Assembly: GCA_003993805.1 (NCBI GenBank)
Contig: RSEF01000012.1
Location: 1,353,731-1,417,730, forward strand
DNA length: 64,000 nt
DNA from: Himantopus leucocephalus
Lineage: Eukaryota > Chordata > Aves > Charadriiformes > Recurvirostridae
Direction: 5' to 3'
Each line of letters opens with the position of its first letter. Positions within the stretch are counted from its first letter, which is position 1. Positions 36,301 through 51,300 of the stretch are shown here, one piece after another. The translations under genes were made by a program, and so were the position numbers. Under the pieces are notes generated by a model. That model searched no databases, was not told the origin of the DNA, and worked only from the letters and a program-made list of their open reading frames with translations.

Positions 36301-39300
36301 CAGTCTGGTGTTGGAGTCATTCTGTCATGTGAGATTTTTTTAAAGGGTGATAATTTGAGATGATGAAAATTAGCTGAGTAATGACCCAACATTGCTGCAG
36401 TACAGCATTTTGCTTAATATAGAGGCAATTTGTGCTGCATGTGCACATTGTCAAAAATACACATAGGCATGAGTGAAATTTCTGATCTCTGTTCCTAACG
36501 TTCCCAATGGACCACATCCTTCAGTTCAGCCAGAAAGCTGTTTCTACTAGTGGAGGTGGAAAAAGATAAGCTGAATGGCAGACATCTTATCTCCACAGCA
36601 AAACCAAAACCTCAACTGCTACTCTGAGCCTGGTCACTTGTCATATTTTGTGTAAGTCTGGCTTACCCGCAGGAAAAATGGGAATTTCCGACCATAAAAG
36701 CCGACTCTGAAAAACTCAGGTTCTAAGCGCTGCTGTTCCATGATATTATCGTAATAGGTAGCTTCCATTTTCTGCAGAGGAAAAAGATAGCTGCTGTCAG
36801 ACCCTTAAAGCCACGCTTAAAACATCAGAATCTCAAGACACATTAAAAAAAAAAAAACCACATTACTCTCTTGCCCCCACCATTTTTTTATGAAAAGACC
36901 AAAATTCTTTTAAAGATAAAAATTATTANGAAGATAGCTGCTGTCAGACCCTTAAAGCCACACTTAAAACATCAGAATCTCAAGACACATTAAAAAAAAA
37001 AACCACACACATTACTCTCTTGCCCCCACCATTTTTTTATGAAAAGACCAAAATTCTTTTAAAGATAAAAATTATTAATTAAACAGTCTACGTGGTGGAA
37101 CAGACTATGGTATCATCATACTCATTTTACATTTTTGGAGATGACATATGAAAATTTTTCTGTTGTATCTCATTTTAAATTAAACAGGTCTTGCATGTAA
37201 TTTTCTTTGCGTTGCAGAATTAATGGCAAAACTGAGATTAAGATCTATGTTGCTGGGCTCACAGTGTCCTATTCTCTCCTACAGCTCAAAATCTATACCA
37301 CTGTCTGGAAAATTGTATCAATTCAGTTGGGTTTGCCTTAATTGAGTTGAGGAGCATGAAAAAGGATGAAACAAAAATCAAATCATCTACAGCTCTGTGC
37401 ACCAGTAGGTTTAACATGGAAGAAAAAAGGGGTTTGGAAAAAATCAAAGGACTTTTCTTTAGTTCCAATTATTAGTTTTGTGGCACTGTGCTAGCATTTG
37501 TATCAAGATTGGGATTTCAAGACCCCTTGCCAAACTGAATCTCAGCTGAAAGCTGAAATTCACAGGAATTTCACTATAGCAGAAAGATAGCTTTTTAAAG
37601 AAAAGAATCAGTTTGACATGGTAGCTTCCACTGCAGGGAACCCTAACAGCCATTTTGACTTAGAATATTGCATCAAGGTTTTGTTCTCGGTTCCAATACA
37701 TATTAACTCCTTTTCTAAAATGGAGATGGTCCCAAAGTCTTTGCAGGAAGAATAAAGGAATGTGTTGAACGATGTGAACGGCGTAGAGAAAAACTCTTCA
37801 GAGTGAGGAGAAATTCAGGTCCATTCAGGTCAACACAGATTTAGGGAACTTACACACAAAAGAGATGACACACAAGTGAGCGAAAAGATGAAGTGAATTT
37901 ATTATACTGATCAGCTGAGATGCTCTTCACCTGCCAGTTGATTAAATCCAAATAATAAAGAGGCAGCAAGAATAGCTNNNNNNNNNNNNNNNNNNNNNNN
38001 NNNNNNNNNNNNNNNNNNNNNNNNNNNNNNNNNNNNNNNNNNNNNNNNNNNNNNNNNNNNNNNNNNNNNNNNNNNNNTGATCACTTTACTAATATGGTAT
38101 TTCCTGTACACCAGGATAAATTTTCCCACTCCTCTATTTTAGATGTCTACAATAAACAAATGCACAACTGAGATGGTCACTCGTACTCCCTTTAGGGCCA
38201 CTTTGAAGAAAATAGGTTCTTCAGGCGTGCAGTTCATGAGACCTAGTCAGACAGATATCTTCAGATGAGAATAAATTTGACTTTTAAAGAGAATTTACAC
38301 CACTGTGTATAAGAATACATCCACATAGCATAAATCTTGAATTTGGATATATGCATGCTACCCAGGGGACAAAAGCAGATGAACTATTTTCATATTCATA
38401 AAGCTTTTAAATAACAACCAGAACTTTGACTTTTTCTGGTTAAAGCACGATGCTGCAAATGTGCCCTGATGTCATCATGTGTTTGGTTTTACCGGACAAC
38501 CAGACTCTTGTAAATTGACAAGAACCCCATAAACGTTTGCCTTCTCCATTCTTTCCTCTTCTGTTCCTCTTATGTTAGCTGAGGCACAAGCTGTCCCTGA
38601 TGCTTTTGAAATTAAAATGAAACATCAATANCTGATGCTTTTGAAATTAAAATGAAACATCAATATATAATAAAAAAATATTTTATGCAAAAATATATAT
38701 AAATATGCAATTGCAATAGCAAGCCTAGCTCCTGTGTGTGTGCTGGCTCCATATACTCATGGGCGTTTACTGCTAGTAGACTTCAGAATTACTTCAGTGG
38801 ACCTACAAAGTCATTGAAATGAATCAATGGCAAAGGAGTCCCTGTAAATGCATGGAGCTGTATAGGGAATATGATTTTTTTTTTTTTTTAAATTCAGAAT
38901 GTTGTGACAGGACAGCAAAATTCCCTGGGGCAATGACAAGGGATTCTGCAAGGAGAGGAACTGCTGCTACTTACCCGAATCCAGCTGAGGCTCTGATAAT
39001 CATAGAGACTTTCATACTGTATGGCCAGTTCTCTGCACAGCGGGATTCCAAACTCCCAGCTCTGTGAAACCAAAGCAAATCACACTCACAGCAAACAGAA
39101 TGTTACTGCCAACTCAGCTCAGAGGAATATGGAAACGCAATTTTGGGAATTCATTTGGTATGAAATGCCAGGGATTAGATGGGAAAACACAATGTGATGA
39201 AACAGTTTCCGTTAAATATCAGGTTAATTCCTTCTTCAAGATGGTAACGGAGGCCTATGTTCCATTGAAATTAGACGCACATACTGCTTGTTACTGACAG

Positions 39301-42300
39301 TTCACTGATAAGACTGGGAACTTATCTGGAGAAAGACAATACAGCTAACAATTTTTCTTCTTGTTAGTCACGCCCCCTTCAACCCACCCCAGTATCTCCT
39401 TTGCTTTCTGCACTAAAACTCTCTGGAGTAGGGAGTTAGGGCTTAGCTCCCCAGCAAAGCACACCCCTTCCCAGGGATGCTGCTTACTACTGAAAGCACG
39501 AAACTGTCAAGCAATGGGAAATACTCAAATACAGAGACAAAACTTCCTCAGAACTGACCTGCATTATTGCACTGAGTGAATATCCATATTCAGAACTGGA
39601 GGCAAAACTTTCTTCAACTTACAGTCTGTGTACAATGAATCTTTTCCAGCACCCCATACTCATCGCCCTCAGAGGTAAGGAAGAAGAGACTGAGTTTGGG
39701 CACACCCACACTGAGAGAGACTCCTGTTACCTCACTTTTCGAGTGCTCATTTTACAACCTTGAACTGAAGTCTCCTCTCCCATCATCTCTTTCCCGCATA
39801 GACTGGAAGCCTTTTGGGGGAATGACTGTTTCTTACCATACTTGTGTAAAGGATCTAGAACACCAAGGTCTGAGTTGAACCTTTATTGGATTAACTTTTA
39901 TGCATTACTGGGCTAACTTGCCAGTTGTTTTAACTGAGACCCTGTTGTAGTGAAAACAAAACTAACATGTGAGTTAGACTATCACTGTAAGTTTTAAGAA
40001 CATTCATAGCGATATTGTAAATTATTGGTTATTATATAAAATGCTAGCACTTAATATGGAAATAGTTTTTCTGGTTACATGTACCTTCACTTAAAAAAGT
40101 GAATCTTTACACTGTTTGATGCAGTGTATTAGGTACTTTACAATGCTTCCCTTTACGCACACACATTTGTAGTGTCTGTTCTCTCATCCTTAATACCAGC
40201 AAAGCTTTTTTTTCGCTGAATAGCAAAACCAGTAAGTGTAAGAACTTTTCTGTTAAGGGATAGTTGTAAGAACTAAAAAGACAAAAATAATGATCCTACA
40301 TCTCTTTAGCTTCAGTTAATTACAAAAACTTACGTAAGAACTTGTTAAAGAAAAGATTCTTCCAGAATTGATTTGGATATTCTGATAATAGTTTGGGATG
40401 ATGGGAAGCCTGAGATTTATTTAGATAAATACAATACATACAATAGGAAATGAACTGAAAGACCAGTTACTAGAATACTCAGGATATTACTCAGGTTTTT
40501 GTGATCACAGATTAACAGGATTTTTGCTGTGGGTTGTCGAAGTCCATGATATACAAATTGATACACTGAATTGGGATGAACAACATTAACCAGTCAAGTG
40601 TTTATATTTGCAAACACAAACACCATTGCATTTTTTTAGGTTTCAACGTACTTTACAGATATATGCAGATTTTCAGTCCTTAGCTGATCTGTATTTATGT
40701 GAAAGAGTGGAAAAGTCTCTTCTAAAACAGCTGGCCAGGAATAAATGGCTTTTGTCACACAGTGTGAGCAGTCTCAGTTCCAAACGGGATGCTGTGGCTA
40801 AAGCCTCCATAATTCTCTAATCTGTCTGCTGGATAGAAGCGGACTTCCCTTAACGCGATCCTAAAGATGTAACCTTTTCATGCTGCTTTTCTGATGTGAA
40901 TTAAATTAGCAACATGTAACCACACCTTTTTTCTCTTCATACCAGCTCTTTGACGTGTACCCTGATACTATTCCTGTCATCCTAACTCAGACTTTCTCTC
41001 TTTCTTTCAGTTAGATTTCCACACAGAGAAATTCCACTGTGATAGCTGAATATTCTGTAGATACAAGATGAGATACAGAAGTGAAGAAATACGGCATACA
41101 GGTAACTTCTTAGAGAGAAAAGAGAGCTTGCAGATATTTGAAAGGAAAAGAGAGCGAATGGATATCGGAGTCACTGGGATCCTCCGTTTTAAAATCTGTG
41201 ATGTTGATGAGTACCATCTTCACAGTGTAGAAATTTAATACTTAATTCCATGTGCTACACAAGCGCCACTTCCCTCTAAAGCATCATTCTTCCTCCTCTT
41301 CAAATAATTTCCTAATGTCTCCACTGTTAATTTCCCCCATTACTGCTTTCTCTTCTGCTGACGTCTGATCTGTTTGCATGTTCTATATTACGTCCTTCAC
41401 TTGAAAAGCACATTCATATGATATTTATTGCGGCTTTCTCCTATGGCACCAACAACTCTCAGTTGAGTGCTGCTGACTGCACGCAAGGAGGCACAGATAG
41501 AGACAATCAACATTTATGAATGGCAACCTTTATTTACTCACATCCCAATGTGGAGATTTCTTTTGGAAATATGATTCAAATGGTGCACAAGAGAAATTAG
41601 TTCAAATGTTGGGTATGAAGCACACGATCTAAAAATGAACTGCTTTGGAAATACAGATTTTGGTCTCTCACAGCACTTGACTGGTGCTAAGGAGAATACA
41701 CACTGTGATGCTGTGATGGAAGCTGGTCAGAATTTTTAGTTAATGAAGTCTAGCAATGAACTGGACAGAAAAGGTTTGTGTAGTTTTCAACCTGTTGCTG
41801 TCCAGAAGCATGATCAATTGGGTTCACACTGTTCCATTCACAGTCTTCAGCTAGAAAACCTTGAATTTTAACAGACAAAATCATAACTCCAAATTTAAAA
41901 AAAAAATAAAAATGTTCATTTGAAGTTATGCACTTGCACACACTGCCAACTGAGCCACAAATCAATTCAAAGCATAGCAGAAATCAGTAGGAAGGAGCAC
42001 ATGACCAGAGAGAAGGCTAAAAGGGCTTTGGAACACCTTGTTCCTTCCCAGCACAGGGCTGTAACCGACAATATTGAGAATTACTCAATTCTGCACCCCA
42101 CCGCAGCACTCCACTGGCATGCCCTTTATGTCAAACTCACAAGACAGTCTTGCGGCCACAGTTTTCCTCCATTCCTGTGCTGACAAAATATTCCCATTAA
42201 CAAATGCAGAATTTTTAAATGCTTTTCATGGTGCTTTGACCCCCTTACTTAGTGGAAGGTGCCAGGAGCAGCATGAGAAACTCAACTCTAGAAATGCAAC

Positions 42301-45300
42301 TGAAGGACACAGAACAACAAATTCCACTCTTCAGGACTTGAGGAGGGAAATCTTAGGGTAGTGCAGAAAGAAACTAGGAAACACAAGTTGTGGGAAGCAA
42401 GTTTCTTCCATTCCCTGAGCTGTTCCCTGTTACACAGCTACAGAAAGAGTGCCGAAAAGCAGCAGGAAGATTTGGCTTCTCAGCATCTTTCACTTCCATG
42501 GTCTGAGTGACATACATGCTGCTTAAGTGGATTACTTAGTCATTCAGCTACCATTTATAATAAAGGAGGATTAAAACACAAAGTCAAGTAACTCCAAAAA
42601 CATCCAGTGGGGAAAAACCTCAAGAGGTTAACACTCTATAATCCTTTAGGAGTTTTAGAGCAAAATTACATCCATCAAGTTTTCACTCCCCTTTAGTGCA
42701 TATACGGATTGCCTGTTTTCTCAAAAAACTTGCTTTCTTGTTTTACCCAGTCTCTATATCATCTTTGTCTAGTCAGACAGTACAGTACTGCAATATTTGC
42801 ATAGGTCAGTAATTTATTTTTTTTAAGGTGCAGTCTGAAAAACCCTGAAAATTTCTGAAACTAAAAAGAGAATCGTATGCAGTGTTATTACAAAAGAACA
42901 ATTCTGGTCAAAAAACCCCCAACCCTTCTTAATCACTTCCTCATACATAGGCCATTTCTTCCTACGCACAGGAATCCGACTTCCTTTTGCAGCTTCTGTA
43001 GAGAACGTCTCTGCCATGTGCAACTTTCTGTTATCAGGGCTAGGAAAGAATTATCTGGAATGGCAACCCCATATGAACCAAATCACATTTGTATTTAATG
43101 CCACTGTCATTGCCATCGCAGGCAAAAATAACCCTGAGGCGCACATACAGATGTTATCTTCCCATAATATAGGCTGTAGGAATTTTTCTAGAGAAGGGAA
43201 ACATTTGAAAATGTTCTGACAGATCATATCACTTTTAAGGTTCACCTCTGAAATGTTCCCAAAGCGCCATGGCACAAGGGACTATAACACCTACGTCTGC
43301 AGTAATTTTTTTAAAAAAATATTTATTGTAGGAAAAACATACCGAATATGTGAAATTGAAATGCGCTGATTTTCTTCTTGTGCAGTGGATGGAACTGCAC
43401 TTTAATAGAAAGCCACTTTACAATAACAGTGACACTGAAAAGAATCAAATCTTTTTTTAATAAAGGGACTCCTACAGTGCGTTGCCTGCCATGTACTTCT
43501 ATAGGTTAGAAACAAAACAAGTCCTTAGGTGAGTCACAACACAGCAATGTGCATAGACAACTACAAAATGCAGTCCTGCCCCCGGAACTAAGGAACTGGC
43601 ATTCATAGAGCTCTCTGCCACATCAGCTGTTTCAAAGTTTGGTTTAAAGGTATAAAAGTGGTTTGGTGCTTTTCCTGTTGGCCTACCTAAACTAGTTCCA
43701 AATGTTATGCATAATAAAATACCCATAACCATTTTCTCATCTGTTTTTTTTCCGTCCAGAGAGCCAAGAAGCAATTTGTCAAGTTATAAAACCTTTTGAT
43801 ATAAATTTACTTCCGGACTACTGAACTGAGATGATAGGCTTGCAAGCCCTAGGTCAGTCAGGAAAAGGGAAGGAAGCTGCTGGAAGAGAGAAGAAGTTGG
43901 CATACCTTCCCTTTGTTGAAGTAATGGATAATCTTACGGCACAGACCTTCCTTACGTTGCCACTCTGACTGAGACGGATAATGCAGGAACTCTCTCAGAG
44001 GTCTGTCTTCCCACTGAAGCAACTCACAGTACAAAAGCAAAGTAAATGCAGCCTCTGTTGAAAACGCAATTATTGAACATTGAATCAATGACAACAAAGA
44101 CAGACATCCAATACGTCACTAGATCTGTTTCTTAAATGGTCTGGAATTTCTGATTTTCAATTTCAGAAAAAAAACTCTGAAGTCTTAGATGATCCTTCAG
44201 TTACTTAAAATAGCAGCACAAAGCTGTTTCCTGGGAACGGGTTTTTAGGTAAAAAATCTGCCAAGTTTCTTTGTACTAGCTACTTGATTTAAACGCACAG
44301 TCAGATATTCAGATATGTAACTAGATTTGTGGCCTGCAGCTGTAAACAGAGCTTGGACGACACAGAATTAGAGTTTATACAAGTTTCTATGTGCTCCCTA
44401 AATACTACAATGCAAGGAAATATGGCATATGATAATATAACGGTGGTTTTGTGAGTTTAGTCTTCCTCTAATTTTGATTCCACTGTTGTAATTTTTTTGA
44501 TCAATCTTCCTCGTAGAACACTGTAATGTATAATTTGGGGTATAACAGAATAGTGGTATGGTTGTGTGGGCATGGACATATGTTATTTCACTTAAGGGAA
44601 TGGGCTGAACCTCAGCTTCTTATCTTCCCAACCGCCATAACTTATTCATACAGATTTTTTCCAAAAGAACGAATCAGATGTTGGAGTATAACATTGGGAA
44701 AATCAAAAACTTTCCCCAGGATTTCAGACCCCGTATGATGTCTTTCTAACCTGTATAGTTCTCAGCCTGTAAGTGCATGTCACACAGCTTGTGGATATAG
44801 CGGATGTACATCTCTTCCTTGTTAATTTCGGATTTATAGAAATTCTGTGAAATTAAAGAGAGTTGTTATTGAGACTCTTCATTCAATACAATCAGCAGCA
44901 TCTGTGTATGTATAAAGGTACTGAAAAGAGAATACATTATTCACATAAAAGAAAAGGAAGAATTCTTTTCACATTCACTCTGATTTAACCCACTACTTTT
45001 ATCATATCATGATTTTTTTTCAAAACGAAGGTAGTCAAAAGCTGAAAGAAAAGGCGAGAGAGGTTGTGGAACCTCTGTCACAGGGATACTCAGAACTCAG
45101 CTGGACAAGGCTCCGAGGAACCTGACCTATTTGGCCCTGCTTTAAGCAGAGTGTTGGACCAGAGACCTCCAGGGGATGCTCACAACCCCTGTCGTTCTGT
45201 TCCCTCATCCCAGTGCTCGGATTCTGAAGCTACACTTGCCTGACAGATTCCTATCCCAACCTTTCCCATCCCAGTTTCGACAACATTGCACAGTATCACA

Positions 45301-48300
45301 CAGAGATGAAGGAAACATCTTTACCATAAGGTTAACAGTGCAGCCAATTTTCTTGTTTTCTGTTTCATCTCCTTTCATACAGTCCCTAAGAAAGCAGAGC
45401 AATGTTGAAAAACATATTTGCAAAAAAAGTGCTTTTAAAATAAATTTGAAGCTGTCTTACCCTCCAGAGTTTCCTTGGCTCATAAATAAAAGTTAATCAT
45501 ATACTTTATTTTACAAAGTTTGTCTAAGAAAAAATTCCCTATTGTGGTGGAAATGATGAGAACTGAGTGTCCTTTTACATGTCTGCATCTGAGAATAAGC
45601 ACCCGAAATGACTGCTACTTCATTTCTTACAAGAATCTGAACAAAAATCAGACAATCATGGCCAAAAATCAACTGAATGAAGTATCTACTATAAAAGTGA
45701 AAAACTATTTATCCAGATGTTAATGTTTAATGGTTTCCAAGTCAAAGGATTAGCTTTCATAAATTCAGATATCCAATGTAGCGTTGGCATGCTGAGAGAT
45801 ACAACCGAGGAATTTAGACTAGATTACTAACTTTTTCATAGGTAAATTAAATTACAAAATTTATCTTTAGTTTCTGGAATATTTTAGAAATTATATCCAG
45901 TCAAGGAGTACAAAAAGCTAAAGGCTTCAGAAATCACTAATCTTAAATTGAAAAAGTCACATTCATTTGTGAAAAAGAGACAAAATTTTTAAAGCAGCAA
46001 CACAGCAAACTGTCTTGGGAACTACTGTGTGAGCTCAGTGGCAGCTGGACTCCAAGCATGTGTGTTTCCACATTCTGATGCAGTTCCCTGATCTGTTCTG
46101 GGAATGAAAAAATCTGCTGTGCATTAAAAAAAAAAAAATCAATTAAAACTTGGTATCTGTTCCTCAATTAAGCATGAAAATATGTATCTGTGTATCAAAG
46201 TTGTGTTGATAGCAAATTTCATTAAAAAAATAAATCAGCATTCTCTTTAAATGTGTCTCAGATACCTGGTCTTGCATAGGAGTTGTACAGCGGCTGTTGT
46301 CAGGAAACAAACAGGAGATTGGATCAAACTGGTAAGGGTAACAGAAAGAGCAAACTAAAAAGCACAGAAAAGGATTTGGGATTGCAAAATACCCAGCCTT
46401 AGTCACAGGTTTTCAACCTGTAATGAGCAGCAGCAAAAATTATTTGAACTCTTGCCAGTAGGTTAAAGATAGAAATATTTGGGGCAGTTTTGTATAGTTT
46501 CAAATTGTCTGTCATTCCATAAAAACAACTCTGAGTGTGTGTGTGTGTATATATATATATGAAGTTAAAATATTTTTTGTAAGCGAGTCAAAGCTCAGCT
46601 GTATTGACACAATAGTCCTGCAAACTTCAGACTAAAACTAACCAAAAGATGCCTAATTTATAGTGGAGTCTTGCTCACATGAGTCACCAGCTGACATGTC
46701 AGCCTATTCTCGGATGAAAAGTTCTCCAGCCCTGCAGGTCTAGATGAGGCATTCAGCGCAGGTCGGTTCAGCAAGGCATTTGAGATCATTCTTGCATTTA
46801 GCATCTATTTTGCTGAATTAAGCAAGATCATTTCAATGACAGAAGGAATTAATCATTTAGTAACCTGGATAAACCTTAGTACAAAACTACGAATTAAAAA
46901 ATGTCTTCATCTTTGCTATTAACATGAACAAGCGTACAGGAATGAGAACTGGGGCTCTAGAGATGTGGGCTTGGGATCTTTGCTCAGAACCCAGCAGCAG
47001 TGAGTTGGGTTTGCTCACATAACGCTTGCATCAGAGAAGCATGCAGCTGGATAAACAATACAAAAATACCCTGCAGAAAACAAATTTGGTACTACCTCTT
47101 TACAAACTTCGTAAACTTAGAATATAGTACTGTTGTTGCCAGATACCTATAGTCAAGCAGACGCTCCATGAGACGAGTAACTGATGTAACAAAGGAGATT
47201 CCAGTCTCCCGCCATGTTTCCTGCTCAATCTTCTCCAGCAAACTGTTTGGAGATGAAAAGACAGTGCATGAGGAATCCAGGGAAATAGCCTAGCGCATGC
47301 AGAGAGCTGCAGACAACTTGGTTTCTCTCTCATGAAACAAATTCATAGAATTACTATCTTACCTGGGATAAGGCCCAAAGAGCTGGGTTCTACTCCAGGC
47401 AGCATGAAGCAAAGACAAGGAAATTACAGAATTGACAGGAGAAGGAAAAATAGCTTCACATTGCCATTGAAAATCTGTGAAAAAGAGCAATGCTCCTGGC
47501 AACAGCCGATTCCCACATTATTACCTGTAGCTTAAATACTGCTAACAGCAGTCAGAAGATGGAAGGGAGTCTACACCTAATGCAAATACCTCTTCTTTGC
47601 TCATCCCTACATAAATTTTCGTCTCTAATCAGCAACCAACCAAGCAACCAACCAACCAAGCAACATTGAATCACAATTTATTTAAACTGTAAATAAATAA
47701 AGGCAGTCTTTTCCTTCTCAGCGAACCAGACAATACAGGGAGCATCTCACCGAGACAATTGGAAGGATAAGAGAAGGCAAGAGTGAGAACACTGAAAATC
47801 ATATTTAAAAAGTGAAAAAAGAAAGCAAATTTACACGCTGGTTTTCTGAAACTGGATCGCTGGTCAAAGAACTTGCCACTTTTGCACTGGCAAGAGGAAA
47901 GAAGTTCTGTTGGGTGTCATACATGTCCTCATAAGAGGCAAAATCTTCTGTACTGGAATAATTTCCAGCTGAGGGAGCCAATGCACATTTCAGCAGTATA
48001 GTTGAGAGAGAATAATTCAGGATCAACTGTTTATTTCACACAGCATTTAACAACTTTGTGGAATTGTTTCCTCAAAGTTCACACTGTTCTCAGAAGAGTC
48101 AGTAGCAAATACAAGCTAGAAGGCTGCTGGGCTTCCAGGCTGTGTTTATTGGCAATTCATGCAATATCATCTAAGAATAAGTAACAAGCTACAGTGCCTG
48201 AATTCTTAACACTTTGGGTAACAAATGTCTTCAACTGGAGCAAAGGCAATGCACAATATTCCTTTTGCCAGGTGAATTGAAAAAAAACAAAAGGACAGAT

Positions 48301-51300
48301 ATTTTGTTCCTTTATCCCTGAAATAGACTTAGGTTATCTGTACACACAAAGTGCCAGACTTCCCAAGGCTGAATATGCACAAATCGAAACTGAATCCATT
48401 TACTTCCTAGGGATAAGTGTACAGGATGGGCAGGCTTATCTATCTTGAAAATGAATGAATGTGCAATTGTAAATTCAGAAACGCAAGCATTGGTTCTAGC
48501 AAAACAAAGGCTCATGCCTCAAACTGCCAGCATGCTATTGGGGGCCACATAAAATTGGCTGGAATATATGGCTAAAATTTTGCTAATGAGCTCTGTGGCA
48601 TACAGAAATATTGAAAGATTTAGGGTTAACTGCTTTGGACTCTCAGAATTCAAAATAAGTCCTTTTGAAATAAACTAGGATCACTGGAAATGAAATTTGG
48701 AGACAGGTCAGTAATCAAAGATAACTAAGTGGAAAGTGTCAGATGTAAAATCTTTAAGTTTATCCTTACGAGTTAGTGGACTTTTGGAGTGAAATGGAGT
48801 GGGAACACAGGGTCACGATGAACTCTGGAGGAAGCAACTTGCAACTGTTGAGCTAACCAAAACATGACCTTCAAAAATTGGAATAAGCAAAGGAAAATGC
48901 TGAGGAAGATCTCTTTTGCTCTAACAAAGCCCGACTTGCTAGAAAGGTACCCTGTTTCTCTAAACAACCCTAAGGCCATGAGTTCACTTACTGCCACGTA
49001 AAAAGAAAGGCACTGGCTCCTCTAGCAGATCAGTTTTTGATGGCAGGATGGGAACTACTTACATGTGCAGCCTTATATTAGATTTCACAGAAAGAAGACA
49101 AAGAATAATTTAGGTTTTTGTGTGATTTTCAGAATTAGGGTGAAGTATTTCTATTTCACTGAGCTGTGTCATGAAAAACTGCCAGAAAGCCCTTTACTGC
49201 TTCCTCTGCAGATCAGCACTGTGGCCGCAGCTGCACGGATCACGACTCCCACTCTTTCAGTGACCCTGCACAACACCGAGTGAGCAGAAACTGGCATAGC
49301 TTACAGCAGGCTGAAGAGTTCCCTGTAGTTCTCATCACCTTTTCCTTCGGATACCAGGCTGTCCAGCTTATCGATCAACTCAGCTTCCACCTGGATGAAG
49401 AAGTGACTGGTTACAAATCAGCTGTTCGTGTAGAAGACGAGAGCTCCAGACACTAGGAAGACTGGAAGAATATTTTATTTCTCATGCCCTGGGGTTGCCC
49501 ACTTCTATGGGCGAGTGATTTATTTCCCTGAGGCTCAGTTAAATGGACACACTTTTATAATTTTTTCAGTGAAACAGGAGGACTAAAACTAAATTATCTT
49601 TTTGCTTATCAGGGCCTAAATTAACATCCCAGGGGAGGTAACGCTTCTTCTTCACAGGAATTTCTGACGTTTATTCCCTTATCAAATAGATCACTCCGAC
49701 TCACTTTCTGTGAGCCAGTATATCAGATAAACTATACCCTGTACTGTAACAGAATATCCATGCAGAGAAACTAATTCACAGTGTGATTGCCACTGGTCTG
49801 CTGTGATGGTTCTGCTGGTAGGTAATAGATTTCCAGTCATCCAGGCTTCAGTACATTGCAAGATTATTTGTTCATTAAACCCAGTTTTGCTAAGCCTCTC
49901 TATGATTATACTATGCGTTTTCTTTTCACACTCATATAAAGGGCCACAACAGTATCATTATGTTTCTCTTCCCTTACAAAGGTTTTTGAGTATGTATTCA
50001 TTTCCCCCCGCCCCGTCTAATATGTCCTATTATCAAGTTTGATGTCAGATATTCTCATAAAATTGATTCAAGTGCAGAAATCAATGTATCTAACATTAAA
50101 CAAAAAAAATTTAAGTAGCCTTGGAAGTCTTGTAGAAAAGATACTTTCAGTACTAATGAGGACAAAGGTTCCTAAAGGTTGAACCATTTGTAGAAATATG
50201 GCTTGTTTTTATTTAAAGACAAGCATGGTTCGAGTTTCTCTGTGTTTTTCAGCTGCCAAATTGCAAAGGAAGTAAAGATGAGAAGGAAAAGCAAATCACC
50301 CAGTGGCACACAAATGGAATTGGTGCTCTTGTTGCTGAAAGCATTAAAGGGAGACCTGATTTAGTCCATGAATCAGACCGCATTGTTATCCAGTATCGCT
50401 GAAAAAATAACCTTGTTAAAACATGAGCTACTGAAGAAAATAAAAAAGGGCTTGAAAGTGAATTTCCAGGATTCCTGTGTTTTTTGACAACCAATTTTAT
50501 TCAAAAAGCAAAGAGAAGTTCAAAATTAAAAGAACTCCTACCCTCTCTCTTTGCTTGTGATCTACAATGACTTTACAGAAATCAGTAATGCATCTGACCA
50601 GCTGTTTAGCATTATACTGGACAACAAATAATGTCCTGGTTCCAGCAGCTAATATTAACAAGGTTTAATACATCTTGCGCTATTTAACTATTTATTTCAT
50701 TCTCACTAGTACAGATGATTATTCTGTCTTTAATCTTAGACAGTTATGATACATACTTCATAAAACAGTGTGGAAATTTGCTCCACAGGTAACTTAAGAA
50801 ATATTCTTGGAGGTCTGGTTTAGAATACATTAGTGAGTATGAAAATTAGATGAAGATTATGAAGAGTTCATCTTGATACAGAAAGTATAAACAGATCCAG
50901 AAACTTAAGATGACTGTAGGTACTTATAACTGTAAATGCCAGAGTAGGGACTGTTCTATTGTTATGCTAAAACAGCAACAAGAGGACGGTGATCAAATGC
51001 TACTGTAATAATAATAGTAGTAATGCTACTGTAATAATAACAGTAATCATAATAACGGTAATAATCAAGGCAGTTGAAGAGGAAGAAAAACATAAGCTCC
51101 TGGTAATACTTTTCCACAGAGCCTTTAATAGGTCAGGTTATGGAAGAGGTCCGTTATTCTCAGTAGATTAGATCTGGCATTTTAATGAGACTGTGGATAA
51201 TAAATAATCACGTGAATTATGATAATTTAAATAAAAGCATTTACTACTTCAGAGCATTTATCTGCAGATACTTGCCCCCAGTATTGCCCCAAACACAATG

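Larger units (their letters stand above)
36772..38974 (-). other. DOCK3: DOCK3 intron with assembly gap (between window exons 15 and 16)
   Basis: 2.2 kb containing the duplication at 36784-37077, a 100-base N gap at 37978-38077 (nominal size) and a 34-base duplication around an N at 38631. No exon appears to be lost, because the flanking exons join in frame and match the family without a break. Confidence 0.85.
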
